From NCBI RefSeq assembly GCF_030547685.1, contig NZ_JAUOQM010000052.1:61222-125221 (forward strand): DNA of 64,000 bases, read 5' to 3'. Below the pieces are notes generated by a model. That model saw only the letters and a list, made by a program, of their open reading frames with translations, was not told where the DNA came from and did not search any database. The stretch comes from Gilvimarinus sp. 2_MG-2023 (GTDB lineage: Bacteria > Pseudomonadota > Gammaproteobacteria > Pseudomonadales > Cellvibrionaceae). Shown piece by piece: positions 1 through 10,277 of this stretch (within the stretch, counting starts at the first letter, position 1; each line of letters begins with the position of its first letter). The position numbers and the translations under genes were made by a program.

Positions 1-2
1 TG

Positions 3-1142
3 GTGGGCGGTATGGATAGCTTTCCGTTGTTATCTATACCTTTTTTTATCTTTGCTGGTGCAATTATGAATTCTGCCGGCATTACGCACCGTATCTTTGA
101 ATTTGCACACGCTATGGTGGGCTGGACTCGGGGTGGGCTGGGGCATGTGAATGTCAGCGCATCTATTATTTTTGCAGGTATGTCTGGCGCAGCTGTTGCT
201 GATGCAGGTGGGCTTGGTGCAATTGAGATTAAAGCCATGCGTGAACGGGGCTACGATGCAGATTTTGCGGTAGGCTTAACGGCGGCATCTTCAACGATTG
301 GTCCTATTATTCCCCCGAGCTTGCCTATTATTATTTATGGCGTAATGGCATCTACTTCGATTGGACAACTCTTTGCCGCCGGCTTCATTCCAGGCCTACT
401 AATGGCGATTGCTCTAATGGTTATGGTCGCGTGGTATGCTAAGAAAAGAAACTATCCAAAAGATGCAAAATTTTCTATATCGCGTTTAGGAACTGCTACC
501 AAAGGTGCATTCCTCTCTCTGCTTACGCCAATTATTATAATCGCGGGGATACTCTTCGGAATTTTCACGGCAACAGAAGCAGCTATTGCTGCGACCATTT
601 ATGCGTTGTTTCTGGGGGCAGTGGTGTATCGCACACTGAGTTGGCGATCATTAGCGCGTATTAGTATGGAAACCATTGAAACTACTAGCATAATATTATT
701 AATTGTTGCCGCCGCAGCCTCATTTTCATGGGTGTTGACCAGCCAACGAATAACCGAAGATTTCACGATTTGGATGCTCGCAGCGACAGACAATAAAATT
801 TATATACTGTTGCTGATGACCCTAATATTTTTTGTGGTAGGTTGTTTTATGGAAACCATTGCCGCAATTACGATTCTCACGCCGGTATTATTACCCGTAG
901 CAATTGGTTTAGGTGTTGATCCAGTGCATTTTGGAGTCATTATGGTGCTAAATCTAATGATTGGTTTGCTGACGCCACCCGTGGGTATGGTCCTCTATGT
1001 GTTGTCCCGCGTCTCTGATGTGCCTTTTGAGCAGTGTGCAAAAGCGACTTTGCCGTTCCTGGTCCCCCTTGTCATCGTACTCATACTGGTCACTTTTCTT
1101 CCACAACTTTCAATGTGGCTACCAACACTCTTATATCGGTAA
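3..1142 (+). CDS. TRAP transporter large permease, DctM-like (5' truncated by window edge)
   Basis: This is the membrane permease (large M subunit) of a tripartite ATP-independent periplasmic transporter, which uses an ion gradient with a periplasmic binding protein to import organic acids or sugar acids. About 379 residues are visible and the family is usually about 425, so roughly the first 45 residues lie before the window. The visible start reads straight into conserved sequence (PLLSIPFFIFAGAIMN), so it is not a true start. The GHVNVSASIIFAGMSGAAVADAG block and the TIGPIIPPSLPIIIYG block are typical of DctM, and there are about ten hydrophobic helices. The small permease and binding protein presumably lie upstream. 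Substrate cannot be read from this subunit. Confidence 0.93.
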   Translation: MGGMDSFPLLSIPFFIFAGAIMNSAGITHRIFEFAHAMVGWTRGGLGHVNVSASIIFAGMSGAAVADAGGLGAIEIKAMRERGYDADFAVGLTAASSTIGPIIPPSLPIIIYGVMASTSIGQLFAAGFIPGLLMAIALMVMVAWYAKKRNYPKDAKFSISRLGTATKGAFLSLLTPIIIIAGILFGIFTATEAAIAATIYALFLGAVVYRTLSWRSLARISMETIETTSIILLIVAAAASFSWVLTSQRITEDFTIWMLAATDNKIYILLLMTLIFFVVGCFMETIAAITILTPVLLPVAIGLGVDPVHFGVIMVLNLMIGLLTPPVGMVLYVLSRVSDVPFEQCAKATLPFLVPLVIVLILVTFLPQLSMWLPTLLYR

Positions 1143-1272
1143 AACGTTACCTTTATTCGTTCTTGCAAAATTATGATGAGCACAGACGTACATTTAGGCG
1201 AGACTATATATTTCACAATATTCATTGGTGATATCTTTTCTTGTCAATAACATTCAAGTCAGTAGGTAGGTT

Positions 1273-3660
1273 ATGAATTTCTCTATTTCGCGTCGAGCTG
1301 CGTTAAAGCTATCCATTGCCGGTATGGCTACTCAAATCATTGGTTGCTCTGCTCCGGCCAGTAGAAATTCTGGTAAAGCCATTCATTCTCTTTCTCACAT
1401 AGTGAAGGATAGCTGGGCTCAAAGTTATGACCGGGTATGGATTGGCGGTAGTTATTGGGCCAATCCCATGGAAGATTGGCAAGTGGTCAATGGTGGCGTT
1501 GAGTGTCTCAGTGCAGGTGGTAACAGAAGCATTCACTCCTTAACTCACCAATTAGTGAGTCACCAGCCTTTTCGTCTGAGTGTCCATGTAAAAAGATTGA
1601 ACATAGATTCGCAAGACGGTGGTGCAGGTTTGCGGATAGGGGTTAAGAGCGAAATTAATGAATATCGTAGTAATTGTTTTGTGCAAAATGGGCTGGACGC
1701 CGGAATTATTAACAACCAGCTGTCGTTAGGTAATAAAAAGGCCGACTTAAATCAAGAAGTTAACGCTCATGAGATTAAGCTGGTGTTGAAAGGTGAGCCT
1801 TTGGGTAATCTTTTCGTTTTAACCTTGGATGCTTATTTACTAGAGAGCGACCAACATATCGGCAAGCTAACATATTTAGCTCCCGCCAATGAGGTTTTAG
1901 GTAATGTCTGCGTAGTTAGTAACTTTAGCATTACATTAATGGAACCGGATGATTTCACAGTTGCCGCCGATACGGCGGCAGACGCACAAAACGGTACGCG
2001 ATACAGGTTTTCACAATGGACGCTAGAGGGTAAAGCGTTTAATGACGCTCAAGAGCAAAATTTTGGCCCCATACTCTGGACTATGTATACCTTGAGTAAT
2101 ACTCGTTCGGATGAAGGCTATGTTATGAAGCTCAGCGCACTTACCGGTCCGCTGGGGGAGAAAGACAACCAAGAGGTTGAGTTACAAGTTCAAAAGTCTG
2201 GTAAGTGGGTTTCTTTGGGTACCAGCAAGCTGGACCCAGATGCCTGGACGGCCACTTTCCGTATTGCTAACTGGAATGAAAAAGTCGCGACACCGTATAG
2301 GGTTGTATACTATGAGAAACGCCGTGATGGCAGCAATAAGCCAGATGTATATACTGGTACTATTCAGGCACAGCCGGTAAATCGACAATTGCGTATGGCG
2401 GCGTTGACGTGTCAAAACGATTACGCCTTCCCGTATGAACCTGTCGCAAATAATGTTAAGGCATCTCAACCCGAATTGATTCTATTCTCAGGCGATCAAA
2501 TTTACGAAAACCACGGTGGATTTGGTGTTGTCCGATTCCCTGCACAAGCGGCTATACTAAATTATTTGCGTAAATTTTATCAGTTTGGTTGGGCCTTTAG
2601 AGATTCAATGCGCAATGCTCCCTCTATTTGTCTACCAGATGATCACGATGTCTTGCAGGGTAACCTGTGGGGCGAGGGCGGCGATAGAATGTCCGATCAG
2701 GCGAAGATAGTCGGCCGCACTGATGCGTGGGGCGGTTACATTGAACCCATACGAATGCTTAATGCCGTACACAAAACAAACACGGCTCACCTCCCCGATC
2801 CGGTTGATCCGACACCGTCCAGCCGAGGACTTAGTGTTTACTATACTGAAATGGTTTATGGGGATGTAAGCTTCGCGATTTTGGCCGACAGACAGTGGAA
2901 AAGTGGGCCAGATCGGTTAGGTATAGAGGTTGGTAAAACAGGTGAGGGAGAGGACCCACTGTATATTAATCCGGAATATGACCGAGAGGATTTACAGTTA
3001 TTAGGTGAGCGGCAAGAAAACTTTTTAAAGCAATGGGGACAAGATTGGCGCAACCACACTTTAAAAGCGGTTATTAGCCAAACCGTGTTTGCCGGTATTT
3101 CCACTCACCAGCCATCGCCTGATCGCTACTTAAAGTACGATTTTGACAGCAGCGGTTGGCCGGCCACGGCACGTAACCGAGCAATAGACATAATGCGTCA
3201 ATCTAAAGCGCTTCATATTTGTGGTGATACTCATTTAGGTACCTTGTCCCAGTATGGTGTGAATGAGCAACGGGACAGTAACTGGGCCTTTTGCACTCCT
3301 GCGATTGCCGCAGGTTGGCCAAGGTGGTGGCGCCCAGACGATTTACCGCTCCCACATCAAAACCGCCCTTCACATGGGTTGTCGCAAACCGGCGAGTATT
3401 TGGATAGTTTTGGTAATAAAATATACGTTTACGCTGTGGGTAACCCTGAGGTTGGCCAATCGGGCAATCGCTACATCCACGCTCATGAAAAGGGCTCTGG
3501 GTTTGGTTTTGTTATTTTTGACACCGAGCGTAAAACCTACACCATACAAGCGTTTCGTTTTTTGGTTGACGCTACTGATAACAATCCAAACAATCAATTT
3601 CCGGGCTGGCCTGTGACCATTCATCAAGACGAAAATAGTGGTGCAAACAAGCTGATATAG
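1273..3660 (+). CDS. PhoD-like alkaline phosphatase/phosphodiesterase, Tat-type lipoprotein
   Basis: This 795-residue protein starts with a twin-arginine-like signal (SRRAALKLS) followed by a lipobox-like IIGC, so it is probably exported folded and lipid-anchored. The C-terminal half is a PhoD-like metallophosphatase: GDQIY at 407-411, PDDHD around 455-459 and CGDTHLG at 650-656 are metal-site motifs. Residues of about 40-240 form an extra beta-rich segment that I do not recognise and that resembles a concanavalin-like sandwich in length and pattern. The family hydrolyses phosphomono- or diesters with calcium and iron. AGGTAGG just upstream supports the start, and a strong hairpin follows the stop. 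Its link to the agar genes is positional only. Confidence 0.85.
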   Translation: MNFSISRRAALKLSIAGMATQIIGCSAPASRNSGKAIHSLSHIVKDSWAQSYDRVWIGGSYWANPMEDWQVVNGGVECLSAGGNRSIHSLTHQLVSHQPFRLSVHVKRLNIDSQDGGAGLRIGVKSEINEYRSNCFVQNGLDAGIINNQLSLGNKKADLNQEVNAHEIKLVLKGEPLGNLFVLTLDAYLLESDQHIGKLTYLAPANEVLGNVCVVSNFSITLMEPDDFTVAADTAADAQNGTRYRFSQWTLEGKAFNDAQEQNFGPILWTMYTLSNTRSDEGYVMKLSALTGPLGEKDNQEVELQVQKSGKWVSLGTSKLDPDAWTATFRIANWNEKVATPYRVVYYEKRRDGSNKPDVYTGTIQAQPVNRQLRMAALTCQNDYAFPYEPVANNVKASQPELILFSGDQIYENHGGFGVVRFPAQAAILNYLRKFYQFGWAFRDSMRNAPSICLPDDHDVLQGNLWGEGGDRMSDQAKIVGRTDAWGGYIEPIRMLNAVHKTNTAHLPDPVDPTPSSRGLSVYYTEMVYGDVSFAILADRQWKSGPDRLGIEVGKTGEGEDPLYINPEYDREDLQLLGERQENFLKQWGQDWRNHTLKAVISQTVFAGISTHQPSPDRYLKYDFDSSGWPATARNRAIDIMRQSKALHICGDTHLGTLSQYGVNEQRDSNWAFCTPAIAAGWPRWWRPDDLPLPHQNRPSHGLSQTGEYLDSFGNKIYVYAVGNPEVGQSGNRYIHAHEKGSGFGFVIFDTERKTYTIQAFRFLVDATDNNPNNQFPGWPVTIHQDENSGANKLI

Positions 3661-3710
3661 CCAGCATATTGGCCGATGGGGACCAATGGCCAATATGCTG
3701 GCGTTCCTTT
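3661..3710 (+). terminator. Rho-independent terminator after the PhoD-like gene
   Basis: A perfect 14-bp inverted repeat (CCAGCATATTGGCC at 3661-3674 and its complement at 3688-3701, 13-nt loop) begins right after the stop codon and is followed by CGTTCCTTTT. It separates the plus-strand PhoD-like gene from the convergent symporter gene. Confidence 0.8.
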
Positions 3711-3801
3711 TACTAATTGCACTTATTAACCGAAACCACGCTCCATTATTTTGGTGGTAATTTCAACTTGGCAGGGCAATTTGATCAAAATCATATTTGA
3801 T

Positions 3802-5364
3802 TTACCACCATGTTAGATACAGTACGATAAGGATTACCGTACAGCCTAAGGCGGCAATATTAAAGCTTCTCTCTGTTGAAAAATCAATATCACTAACATG
3901 AATTGATGTGTCGTTATCTTGAGTGCTACTCTTATTTGAAAATAAATACGCTAAGCATAAGCATATTAAGAACACCAGGCCAATACGGTCCATAAACGGT
4001 AACGACGGCCATAATTTCATAAAGGCGAATGAAAACATTGCGGAGCCTATAGCAGCTGCTAAAGCCCCCCGTGAAGTGGTGCCTTTATAAAACATACCCA
4101 TTAGGAAAATCGCGGTGATTCCAGGGGAAAATAAACCCGTAAATTCTTGAATGTATTGAAATGCTTGATCGAAATTTCCCAGTAATGGCTTGGCCATAAA
4201 TAGGGCGATAATTAGTGATATTAATGTGGTTAATCGACCTATGCGAACATAGTGGCTTTGTGATTTTTCTTTAACTAACCCTTTGTAAATGTCCATGGTG
4301 AAAATAGTCGAAATGCTGTTAGTCATAGATGCCAATGAAGATACGATGGCTGCAATTAACGCAGCAAAAACAAGCCCTTTTATACCTGTCGGCATTAGAC
4401 CCATTAATGATGGATACGCTTGGTCCGGCTTGCTTAGGTCCGGGTATAAAATAACAGCCGCAATGCCTGGTAAGACAACAATCAGAGGCATTAATAATTT
4501 CAAATAAGCAGCAAAAGCGATGCCTTTTTGTGCATCTTTAATGTCTTTAGCAGCCAGTGCGCGTTGAATGATATATTGGTTAAAACCCCAATATCCGATA
4601 TTCATTACCCATAAACCGCCAATCAGCACGCTTAGGCCAGGTAAGCTCATATAGTGTTCATTGTCGCTAGATAAAATCATGTCAAAGTGGCCGGGTAATT
4701 CACTGGTTAAGCGAGTGAACCCTTCTATAATGCCGTCACCGTCGGCAATTTTATCTAAAGATAAGTAACTTAATAATAAACCGCCGAACACTAATAAAAC
4801 GACTTGAATAATGTCAGTGTAAGCAACGGCTTTAAGTCCGCCATATAAGGAGTAGGCAAGCGAAAATACAACTAGGAAGATCATTCCTGATAGCCAGTTA
4901 ATACCAGTCACGGTTTGAATTGCTAGCCCACCTAGCCACAGCACAGAAGTTAAGTTGACAAAAATAAAAACTGCTAACCAAAATAGAGCCAGCGTTGTCT
5001 TTACCCTGTGATCAAATCGCTGCTGTAAATACTGTGGCATTGTGTAAATATTGTTACGCAGAAAGATAGGCAATAGATATTTACCCACTAAAATTAAAGT
5101 AATGGCGGCCATCCATTCGTAAGATGCTATCGCTAGCCCTAGTGCGTAGCCAGATCCAGACATACCTATAATCTGTTCTGCTGATATATTGGCGGCAATT
5201 AATGACGCGCCAATTGCCCACCAGGGCAGGGCCTTTCCTGCTAAAAAATAATCTTCTGTGTTTCGCTCACCGGGATGATCGGCCTTAGAAACCCAGATAG
5301 CCAAGCCCAATAAACCAAGCACGTACACGATAAAAACACCGTAATCAAGTTGTTCCAGTCCCAC
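3802..5364 (-). CDS. Sodium:solute symporter (SSS/SGLT family)
   Basis: This 520-residue protein is a sodium-coupled sugar-type symporter of the inner membrane. It has about 13-14 hydrophobic helices. EDYFLAGKALPWWAIGASLIAANIS near the N-terminus and the GGLKAVAYTDIIQ block are SSS hallmarks, and the length is normal for SGLT-type members. The start is GTG with AGGAG eight bases upstream. It lies 76 bp downstream of the chemoreceptor on the same strand, so the two are probably co-transcribed from the promoter region that carries the ATTGTATACAAT palindrome. In this context it most likely imports agar-derived mono- or disaccharides, but the substrate is inferred. Confidence 0.92.
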   Translation of the reverse strand: MGLEQLDYGVFIVYVLGLLGLAIWVSKADHPGERNTEDYFLAGKALPWWAIGASLIAANISAEQIIGMSGSGYALGLAIASYEWMAAITLILVGKYLLPIFLRNNIYTMPQYLQQRFDHRVKTTLALFWLAVFIFVNLTSVLWLGGLAIQTVTGINWLSGMIFLVVFSLAYSLYGGLKAVAYTDIIQVVLLVFGGLLLSYLSLDKIADGDGIIEGFTRLTSELPGHFDMILSSDNEHYMSLPGLSVLIGGLWVMNIGYWGFNQYIIQRALAAKDIKDAQKGIAFAAYLKLLMPLIVVLPGIAAVILYPDLSKPDQAYPSLMGLMPTGIKGLVFAALIAAIVSSLASMTNSISTIFTMDIYKGLVKEKSQSHYVRIGRLTTLISLIIALFMAKPLLGNFDQAFQYIQEFTGLFSPGITAIFLMGMFYKGTTSRGALAAAIGSAMFSFAFMKLWPSLPFMDRIGLVFLICLCLAYLFSNKSSTQDNDTSIHVSDIDFSTERSFNIAALGCTVILIVLYLTWW

Positions 5365-5440
5365 TGATACTCTCCTATTTCGCTTATGTTATATTTTTTG
5401 TGTTGTAAAATGACATCGATGTTTATGCATAATCAATGCT

Positions 5441-7489
5441 TTAAAGTTGGAATTCGGCAATGTGCTTAGCTAGTGAATCTGAGGTTTCTTTCATATTGCT
5501 GGCCGAGACAGTAGCTTGTTGGGTTTTTTTGTCGATATTTGTACTGCCGTCTGAAATGGTGACAATCCGTTGATTAATTTCTTCCGCGACTGAGGCTTGT
5601 TCCTCAGTCGCAGTGGCGATCTGTAATGAAATATGACGAATATTGTCCAGCTCGCTCTGCATTGAGAGAAAAGCTTCCGAGTTTGTTTTTACTAGTGTAC
5701 TGACCTCGGAAGATTGTGAGCGTAAACGATCCATATTGCTAGTTACTGCTTGAGATTGATTCTGTAGAGTGGATATTTGTGTACTGATTTTCTCTGTAGA
5801 GTCTTGGGCTCGGCGGGCAAGATTGCGAACCTCATCGGCCACTACGGCAAATCCTCGGCCCTGCTCACCAGCCCGCGCGGCTTCAATGGCCGCATTTAAT
5901 GCTAGTAGGTTAGTTTGCTCCGCCACCGATTGAATGATGAGTAATACATCACTAATGGCCTCGCTTTCTTTATTAAGCTGGGCCATAACCGCTTGTGTGT
6001 TAGAAAACTCTTGATCGAGAAGATCCATTATTTCTATGCATTGTTTTGCGTTTGTTGAGCCATGGCCAGATGCTTCAAAGGCTGCTTGTAAGGAATCAGA
6101 GGCGATAACTGCCATGTTTGCTACTTCTGTAACCGAAGCTGACATTTCATTGATTGCTACCGAAATGCTTTCTACTGCGGTGGATTGACTATTGGATAGC
6201 TCGGTAGAATCTTGCAGCAAGGATTTCATAAAGTCAGATCCTTCACGAACTGTCCTGGCTTCTTGCTGGACTTTATGAATCGCGTTTTTAAAGCTGTTAA
6301 GAAGTTCTATAAATACTTTTGCAAGTTCACTTAATTCATCATTGCCCGATGTGTCTAATGTCTGGCTTAGATCTTTACTCTGTGCAATGACCTGGTAGCG
6401 TTGAACCATAGCGTTGAGTGGTGTAGATATACTGCGCAGCAATAAAAAGCTAATTGTTGTAAGAATAATCATGGCGGAGGACACCAAAATTATAGTAGTA
6501 ATAACACTAGTTTTTTCGCGTTTAATCCAATTATTCTTCTGTGTTATTAGTTGTACCGATGTTTCTTGAATAGCATTATCGAAGAGATCGAATAAATTTT
6601 GGTTGACACTTTCCCACTGAGTGAGTTCAGGAAAATTTAGTTGCGTATTTTGTGTGTTATAAACGTCTGTACGAGCAAGTAAGGCTATATCTAACCATTT
6701 CTTATAGGTATCGCTCTCCATGACTTCGGTATAGATATCGCGCGACGGCCCTTCAGAGAATGAATACCCAGAGTGCTGGGCGCTTTCAAACTTATGGTAG
6801 GCACTGTAAAGCTCTCCAAACACATAGATATCTAACGCATTGTGTGCTGCTAGGTTGACCATGCTGTTGTGCAGCGAGGCTTCCATGTTCATTATGATCA
6901 AATTGTAATAAGCATTAGCGATTTTTGAGAGTTTGGGGTTTTGGGATGATATGATTACGATTTCGTGAAGTGAATTAACAACACTCTTAATTAAAAAATT
7001 AAATTCGTATAGGGTATGAATTTCTCGGCCAACATGATCTTTATACTCAGCAGATATATGTTTTTTTGCATCGGCAGCTTCTCTATAATATCGCAGATCG
7101 TTTAATAGCGGTTTATATGTGCTTATCTGTTGCGATAGGTTAGGGAAATTTTCTAGTTGTTCTTTCTGTAATTGCAAAAATTCTGTGAGAATGTTTTGTT
7201 TGGTTTTTGTTATACGCCGTTTGTTGAGCATTTCTTGTTTTGCTTTATTTGCGTCGGCTTCGCTGCTATCTATATAGATGCGTGTGTAATAGGCCTCTTG
7301 CAAGGTAGATACAATAAAGGGATAAACGGCATCGGCATACTCTATTACAACATCAACATCTTCTGCTTTTTCTAAAGCTTGAATGGATCTGTGGACTTTA
7401 TCGAATACGAGCAGGCCTACTAGCACAAGGGGTACAGCGAGTAATAATAAGATACGGGTATGAATTTTTAAATGTCTAAATAAGTTCAT
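5441..7489 (-). CDS. Methyl-accepting chemotaxis protein with NIT-like sensor domain
   Basis: This is a 682-residue transmembrane chemoreceptor. TM1 lies at about 12-30, a long periplasmic helical domain at about 40-325 resembles the nitrate/nitrite-sensing (NIT) fold, TM2 is at about 328-352, then a HAMP domain (about 353-405) and a signalling domain. The hairpin tip is the conserved [20 protein letters not shown] followed by [15 protein letters not shown]. It controls the flagellar CheA kinase in response to a ligand. No CheR/CheB-binding pentapeptide is seen at the C-terminus (EFQL end). AGG precedes the ATG by about eight bases. The upstream palindrome shared with agarase genes and the downstream symporter suggest a receptor for agar-derived sugars. 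Confidence 0.93.
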   Translation of the reverse strand: MNLFRHLKIHTRILLLLAVPLVLVGLLVFDKVHRSIQALEKAEDVDVVIEYADAVYPFIVSTLQEAYYTRIYIDSSEADANKAKQEMLNKRRITKTKQNILTEFLQLQKEQLENFPNLSQQISTYKPLLNDLRYYREAADAKKHISAEYKDHVGREIHTLYEFNFLIKSVVNSLHEIVIISSQNPKLSKIANAYYNLIIMNMEASLHNSMVNLAAHNALDIYVFGELYSAYHKFESAQHSGYSFSEGPSRDIYTEVMESDTYKKWLDIALLARTDVYNTQNTQLNFPELTQWESVNQNLFDLFDNAIQETSVQLITQKNNWIKREKTSVITTIILVSSAMIILTTISFLLLRSISTPLNAMVQRYQVIAQSKDLSQTLDTSGNDELSELAKVFIELLNSFKNAIHKVQQEARTVREGSDFMKSLLQDSTELSNSQSTAVESISVAINEMSASVTEVANMAVIASDSLQAAFEASGHGSTNAKQCIEIMDLLDQEFSNTQAVMAQLNKESEAISDVLLIIQSVAEQTNLLALNAAIEAARAGEQGRGFAVVADEVRNLARRAQDSTEKISTQISTLQNQSQAVTSNMDRLRSQSSEVSTLVKTNSEAFLSMQSELDNIRHISLQIATATEEQASVAEEINQRIVTISDGSTNIDKKTQQATVSASNMKETSDSLAKHIAEFQL

Positions 7490-7606
7490 GATACAACCTA
7501 TATAATTATCTGTATGACGCGTGTTGTAACGATGTGCATTCCATGCCCGTCTAAGAACTTTGGGGGTCAGTTCATCAGCATGTTAATGTGATCAGCCCCT
7601 GTAATT

Positions 7607-7618
7607 ATTGTATACAAT
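7607..7618. promoter_or_regulatory. Palindromic operator candidate ATTGTATACAAT, chemoreceptor
   Basis: An exact match to the window-wide motif ATTGTNNACAAT and a perfect palindrome. It sits 118 bp upstream of the chemoreceptor ATG. The GT-N2-AC core fits the consensus of FadR-subfamily GntR regulators. No GntR gene is in the window. Confidence 0.65.
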
Positions 7619-7806
7619 TTACGTTATTTTGCTATAAGTGGCTAGCCTCTTTATGCTTATACCTATAAGGAATATTTTTGGTTGAGCTTAGAACTTACGA
7701 TTGGAGGAAGTGGCAAACTTGGGTTCTAACATTCATCATATTAATTTCTTGCTGCTATTATTGTGTGTAATATGGAATGAGTTAGTGTGTAATCATAATA
7801 GGCAGG

Positions 7807-7853
7807 GCTGTATTGATGCCCCCTGTTTTATGAGCAAGGGGCATCAGTACAGC
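7807..7853 (-). terminator. Hairpin downstream of GH50 number 1
   Basis: A 16-bp inverted repeat with one mismatch (GCTGTATTGATGCCCC at 7807-7822 against 7838-7853) lies 11 bases past the GH50 stop. The minus strand has no strong T-run after it, so it may be a 3'-end stabilising hairpin or an imperfect terminator. Confidence 0.5.
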
Positions 7854-7863
7854 TTTATGTTAA

Positions 7864-10071
7864 TTAGTTTGAGCGGGTATGTGCTTCTTCGTCTATCTGG
7901 ATATGGTCACTCGTTTTCGGTTTTTTAGGTTGCACTAGCGCCTGTTGTTCTGCGGCGTTACTGCGAAACTCATAAAAACGACTGCCAACTTCGCGAATGC
8001 TTTTTACCAGTTCAGGGAATGGTTTATCGGCTAGATCGACAATGCCTACATTATAATTCTCGCCATCACCACGACCGGTGGGGGGTTGTTCGGCGTATTG
8101 AAACCAATGAGTGCCAACAATATAGGGATTGAGCAGGGCACTGTTGACATAGGTGGTGTACAGCTCGGCCCGATGTGATTGGCTTTTTGCTTCAACGACG
8201 CCCAGATGCAACGCGCCCCTATCTAAAGAGCCAAAGTGAAACTCACCAATTAGAATTGGCTTATCGATCCCATCGGGAAGACCAACATTAGTGACATCAT
8301 ATTGATATTTGTTCATGCTGATGACATCAGCATATTGTGCCGCTGTGCGTATTACCGTGTCACTGTTGGCCCATGCGAGTCGACAACCTAAGTAAAGTGC
8401 ATTCGGGGCAACCGATTTTAGCTCTGCATGTACCGTAGAAAAGTATGTTTTCACTATTTTGGCATAGAATTTACTCAAATCATCCCAGGCTTTTTTCTGA
8501 TCGGGCGCAGAGGTGGAACTTAATAATGCGTTCCATGCCCCGTGGCTGGTTCCCCAAGCCCTATTAAGGTTATCGATACTTTTATATTTGTTTTTTAAAT
8601 CTTTAACAAACTCAATTTTTGCGGGTTGATCCGCCGGGCTTTTCAGGGTGGCGATGGCGAGAGAGCCTTCTGCGCCCCAAGAGAGTTCGTTTTCAATAAA
8701 AAATCCTAATAACCAAGGGTCATCTACAGTGTGCTGACGATCAGATAGCGCTTTTTTGAGTTGGCGTTTAAAACTAGGGTCAAAAACATCATGGAATTTC
8801 CCCCAATAACCTTTTGACGCGGCTATCTTTCTGGTGCCTGGTACCCATACTGTTTCGGTATAAGGAGTGATGCCATCGGTGGTTAGTCTCCGATCAGACG
8901 CCACGCCTAAGGTGTTCATGCCCCAGCTTCTGAGCCGAGCATGGGTGACGCGGGAAAAATCATCTCGCCAATCATCGCCGTACTTTTGGTAAAGGTTCGA
9001 TGCCGTAAAGTTATAGGTTTCACGCTCTTCGATGGTGCTGTAGTATCCGTGAGATGCGCGTGCAGCGGTTGAGTAAAACTCAGCAAAAGGGGAGTCTTTG
9101 GGCGGCAGCCACTCGAAGTAAGACTCCCTGTCGGTAATCCCGGTGGTGGCGGTAGATGCATGAACGACGCCCACGCCATGGGACCAAAACAGCCGGCCGG
9201 TCGGATCGACAAACCACCAAGCACCATCATGCTTTTGAACTCGAAAGTAACCGCTTGACTCTAGTTTAGGGCCGTTTTCCCAGCCGCCGTATTTATTAAA
9301 TTCTTTAGGCCCGGGGTTGGCAGACAATTCCCGCCGTTCGTCTTTTGCTTGCTGGTGTAAATCATCTACAGACAGGGTCTTACCCGGCCAGTGCGCATGC
9401 TTATATTGACCGAATCTGTCGATAAAAGGTAGGAACCCGTTAGATTCCACCCAGCGCACGGGGTTGGTTGCGCGGATATTATCGATCAGCAGTTTGTGTT
9501 CGTTAGATGGGTAGTTGATGGTGATTTTAACCTGATCAATAGCGCTTAAATCAGTTTTGGCTTCACCTGGCGCGGCGCGCATCGCCAGTAAATTGAGCGG
9601 TTCAGTAAAACGCCAAGGTGTCGTAATAATATCGTCTGAGACGGTTTTAGTTTCGCCCGGAGCGAGCTCAAAGCGAATCTCCATTTGCCACGCCTGCATA
9701 CTATCTTCCGGGTCGCCCACTTTAAATATAATGCGCGCGGGGTAGTTCCCAGCGTTGGTAATATCCATTTTTACGTGGTAGTAATTGTTTAAATCCCAAC
9801 CGCCGTCTGGCTTTTTAATTGTTACTCCGGGAGCGCCTGAGCGGATACCCGTTTCGAGTTGCAGTAGCCTAGAGCCTTGATTTTCTATCAAGCTAACCTT
9901 AGCGTCGTCTACTTGAAGCGATTCGATATCAAACCCTTTCTCAAAATCGAAGAGCATCACACTGTCTGCAACCGCGTTGTTTTCTTTAGTTTGATCAGCG
10001 GCCGTTGGCCCTGACAATAAACAGGCGACGATAGCCCCCATAAGTATCAAATTAGGTGTTAAATTTATCAT
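7864..10071 (-). CDS. GH50 beta-agarase (number 1)
   Basis: This 735-residue enzyme belongs to GH50, which cleaves the beta-1,4 bond of agarose or neoagaro-oligosaccharides with retention. An N-terminal CBM-like beta-sandwich (about 35-215) precedes the TIM barrel. The GH50 signature block NGPKLESSGYFRVQKHDG is followed by VDPTGRLFWSHG. E462 in FFIENELSWG is the likely acid/base and E610 in LIGEFHFG the likely nucleophile. The N-terminus is hydrophobic with IVAC (a possible lipobox) and TAAD (a possible SPI site), but it has no basic n-region, so the export mode is unclear. AAGGTGA precedes the ATG. It is the most diverged of the three copies and has a one-mismatch operator 68 bp upstream of its start. 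Confidence 0.92.
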   Translation of the reverse strand: MINLTPNLILMGAIVACLLSGPTAADQTKENNAVADSVMLFDFEKGFDIESLQVDDAKVSLIENQGSRLLQLETGIRSGAPGVTIKKPDGGWDLNNYYHVKMDITNAGNYPARIIFKVGDPEDSMQAWQMEIRFELAPGETKTVSDDIITTPWRFTEPLNLLAMRAAPGEAKTDLSAIDQVKITINYPSNEHKLLIDNIRATNPVRWVESNGFLPFIDRFGQYKHAHWPGKTLSVDDLHQQAKDERRELSANPGPKEFNKYGGWENGPKLESSGYFRVQKHDGAWWFVDPTGRLFWSHGVGVVHASTATTGITDRESYFEWLPPKDSPFAEFYSTAARASHGYYSTIEERETYNFTASNLYQKYGDDWRDDFSRVTHARLRSWGMNTLGVASDRRLTTDGITPYTETVWVPGTRKIAASKGYWGKFHDVFDPSFKRQLKKALSDRQHTVDDPWLLGFFIENELSWGAEGSLAIATLKSPADQPAKIEFVKDLKNKYKSIDNLNRAWGTSHGAWNALLSSTSAPDQKKAWDDLSKFYAKIVKTYFSTVHAELKSVAPNALYLGCRLAWANSDTVIRTAAQYADVISMNKYQYDVTNVGLPDGIDKPILIGEFHFGSLDRGALHLGVVEAKSQSHRAELYTTYVNSALLNPYIVGTHWFQYAEQPPTGRGDGENYNVGIVDLADKPFPELVKSIREVGSRFYEFRSNAAEQQALVQPKKPKTSDHIQIDEEAHTRSN

Positions 10072-10138
10072 TATTTCACCTTCGGCTCGTTGTTGTGATG
10101 GTTACTCTATTTATAGAGTATCTATTACTCTTTAATGT

Positions 10139-10150
10139 AGTGTCAACAAT
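10139..10150. promoter_or_regulatory. Operator candidate, GH50 number 1 (one mismatch)
   Basis: AGTGTCAACAAT matches ATTGTNNACAAT except at position 2. It lies 68 bp upstream of the GH50 start codon, close to the distance seen at the other GH50 gene at 54419 (73 bp). Confidence 0.5.
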
Positions 10151-10277
10151 AGACAATAATGGTGGTCGCTTGATAGTGCGGTATACCGAAAGGGGCAAAG
10201 CAGTGTTGTTATATTATGCGAGTTTTGTGTATCTGTGACTCAGTCGTTTGGCTTGTAGGGGCTGGTAGAGATATGCC

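Larger units (their letters stand above)
7490..7863. other. Intergenic region: chemoreceptor promoter side and GH50 3' side
   Basis: No gene is supported in these 374 bases. The left part is the upstream region of the chemoreceptor and holds the palindrome at 7607-7618. The right part holds a hairpin at 7807-7853 just beyond the stop of the minus-strand GH50 gene. A 75-codon plus-strand reading frame from 7701 has no supporting features and runs across the hairpin into the GH50 gene. Confidence 0.7.
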
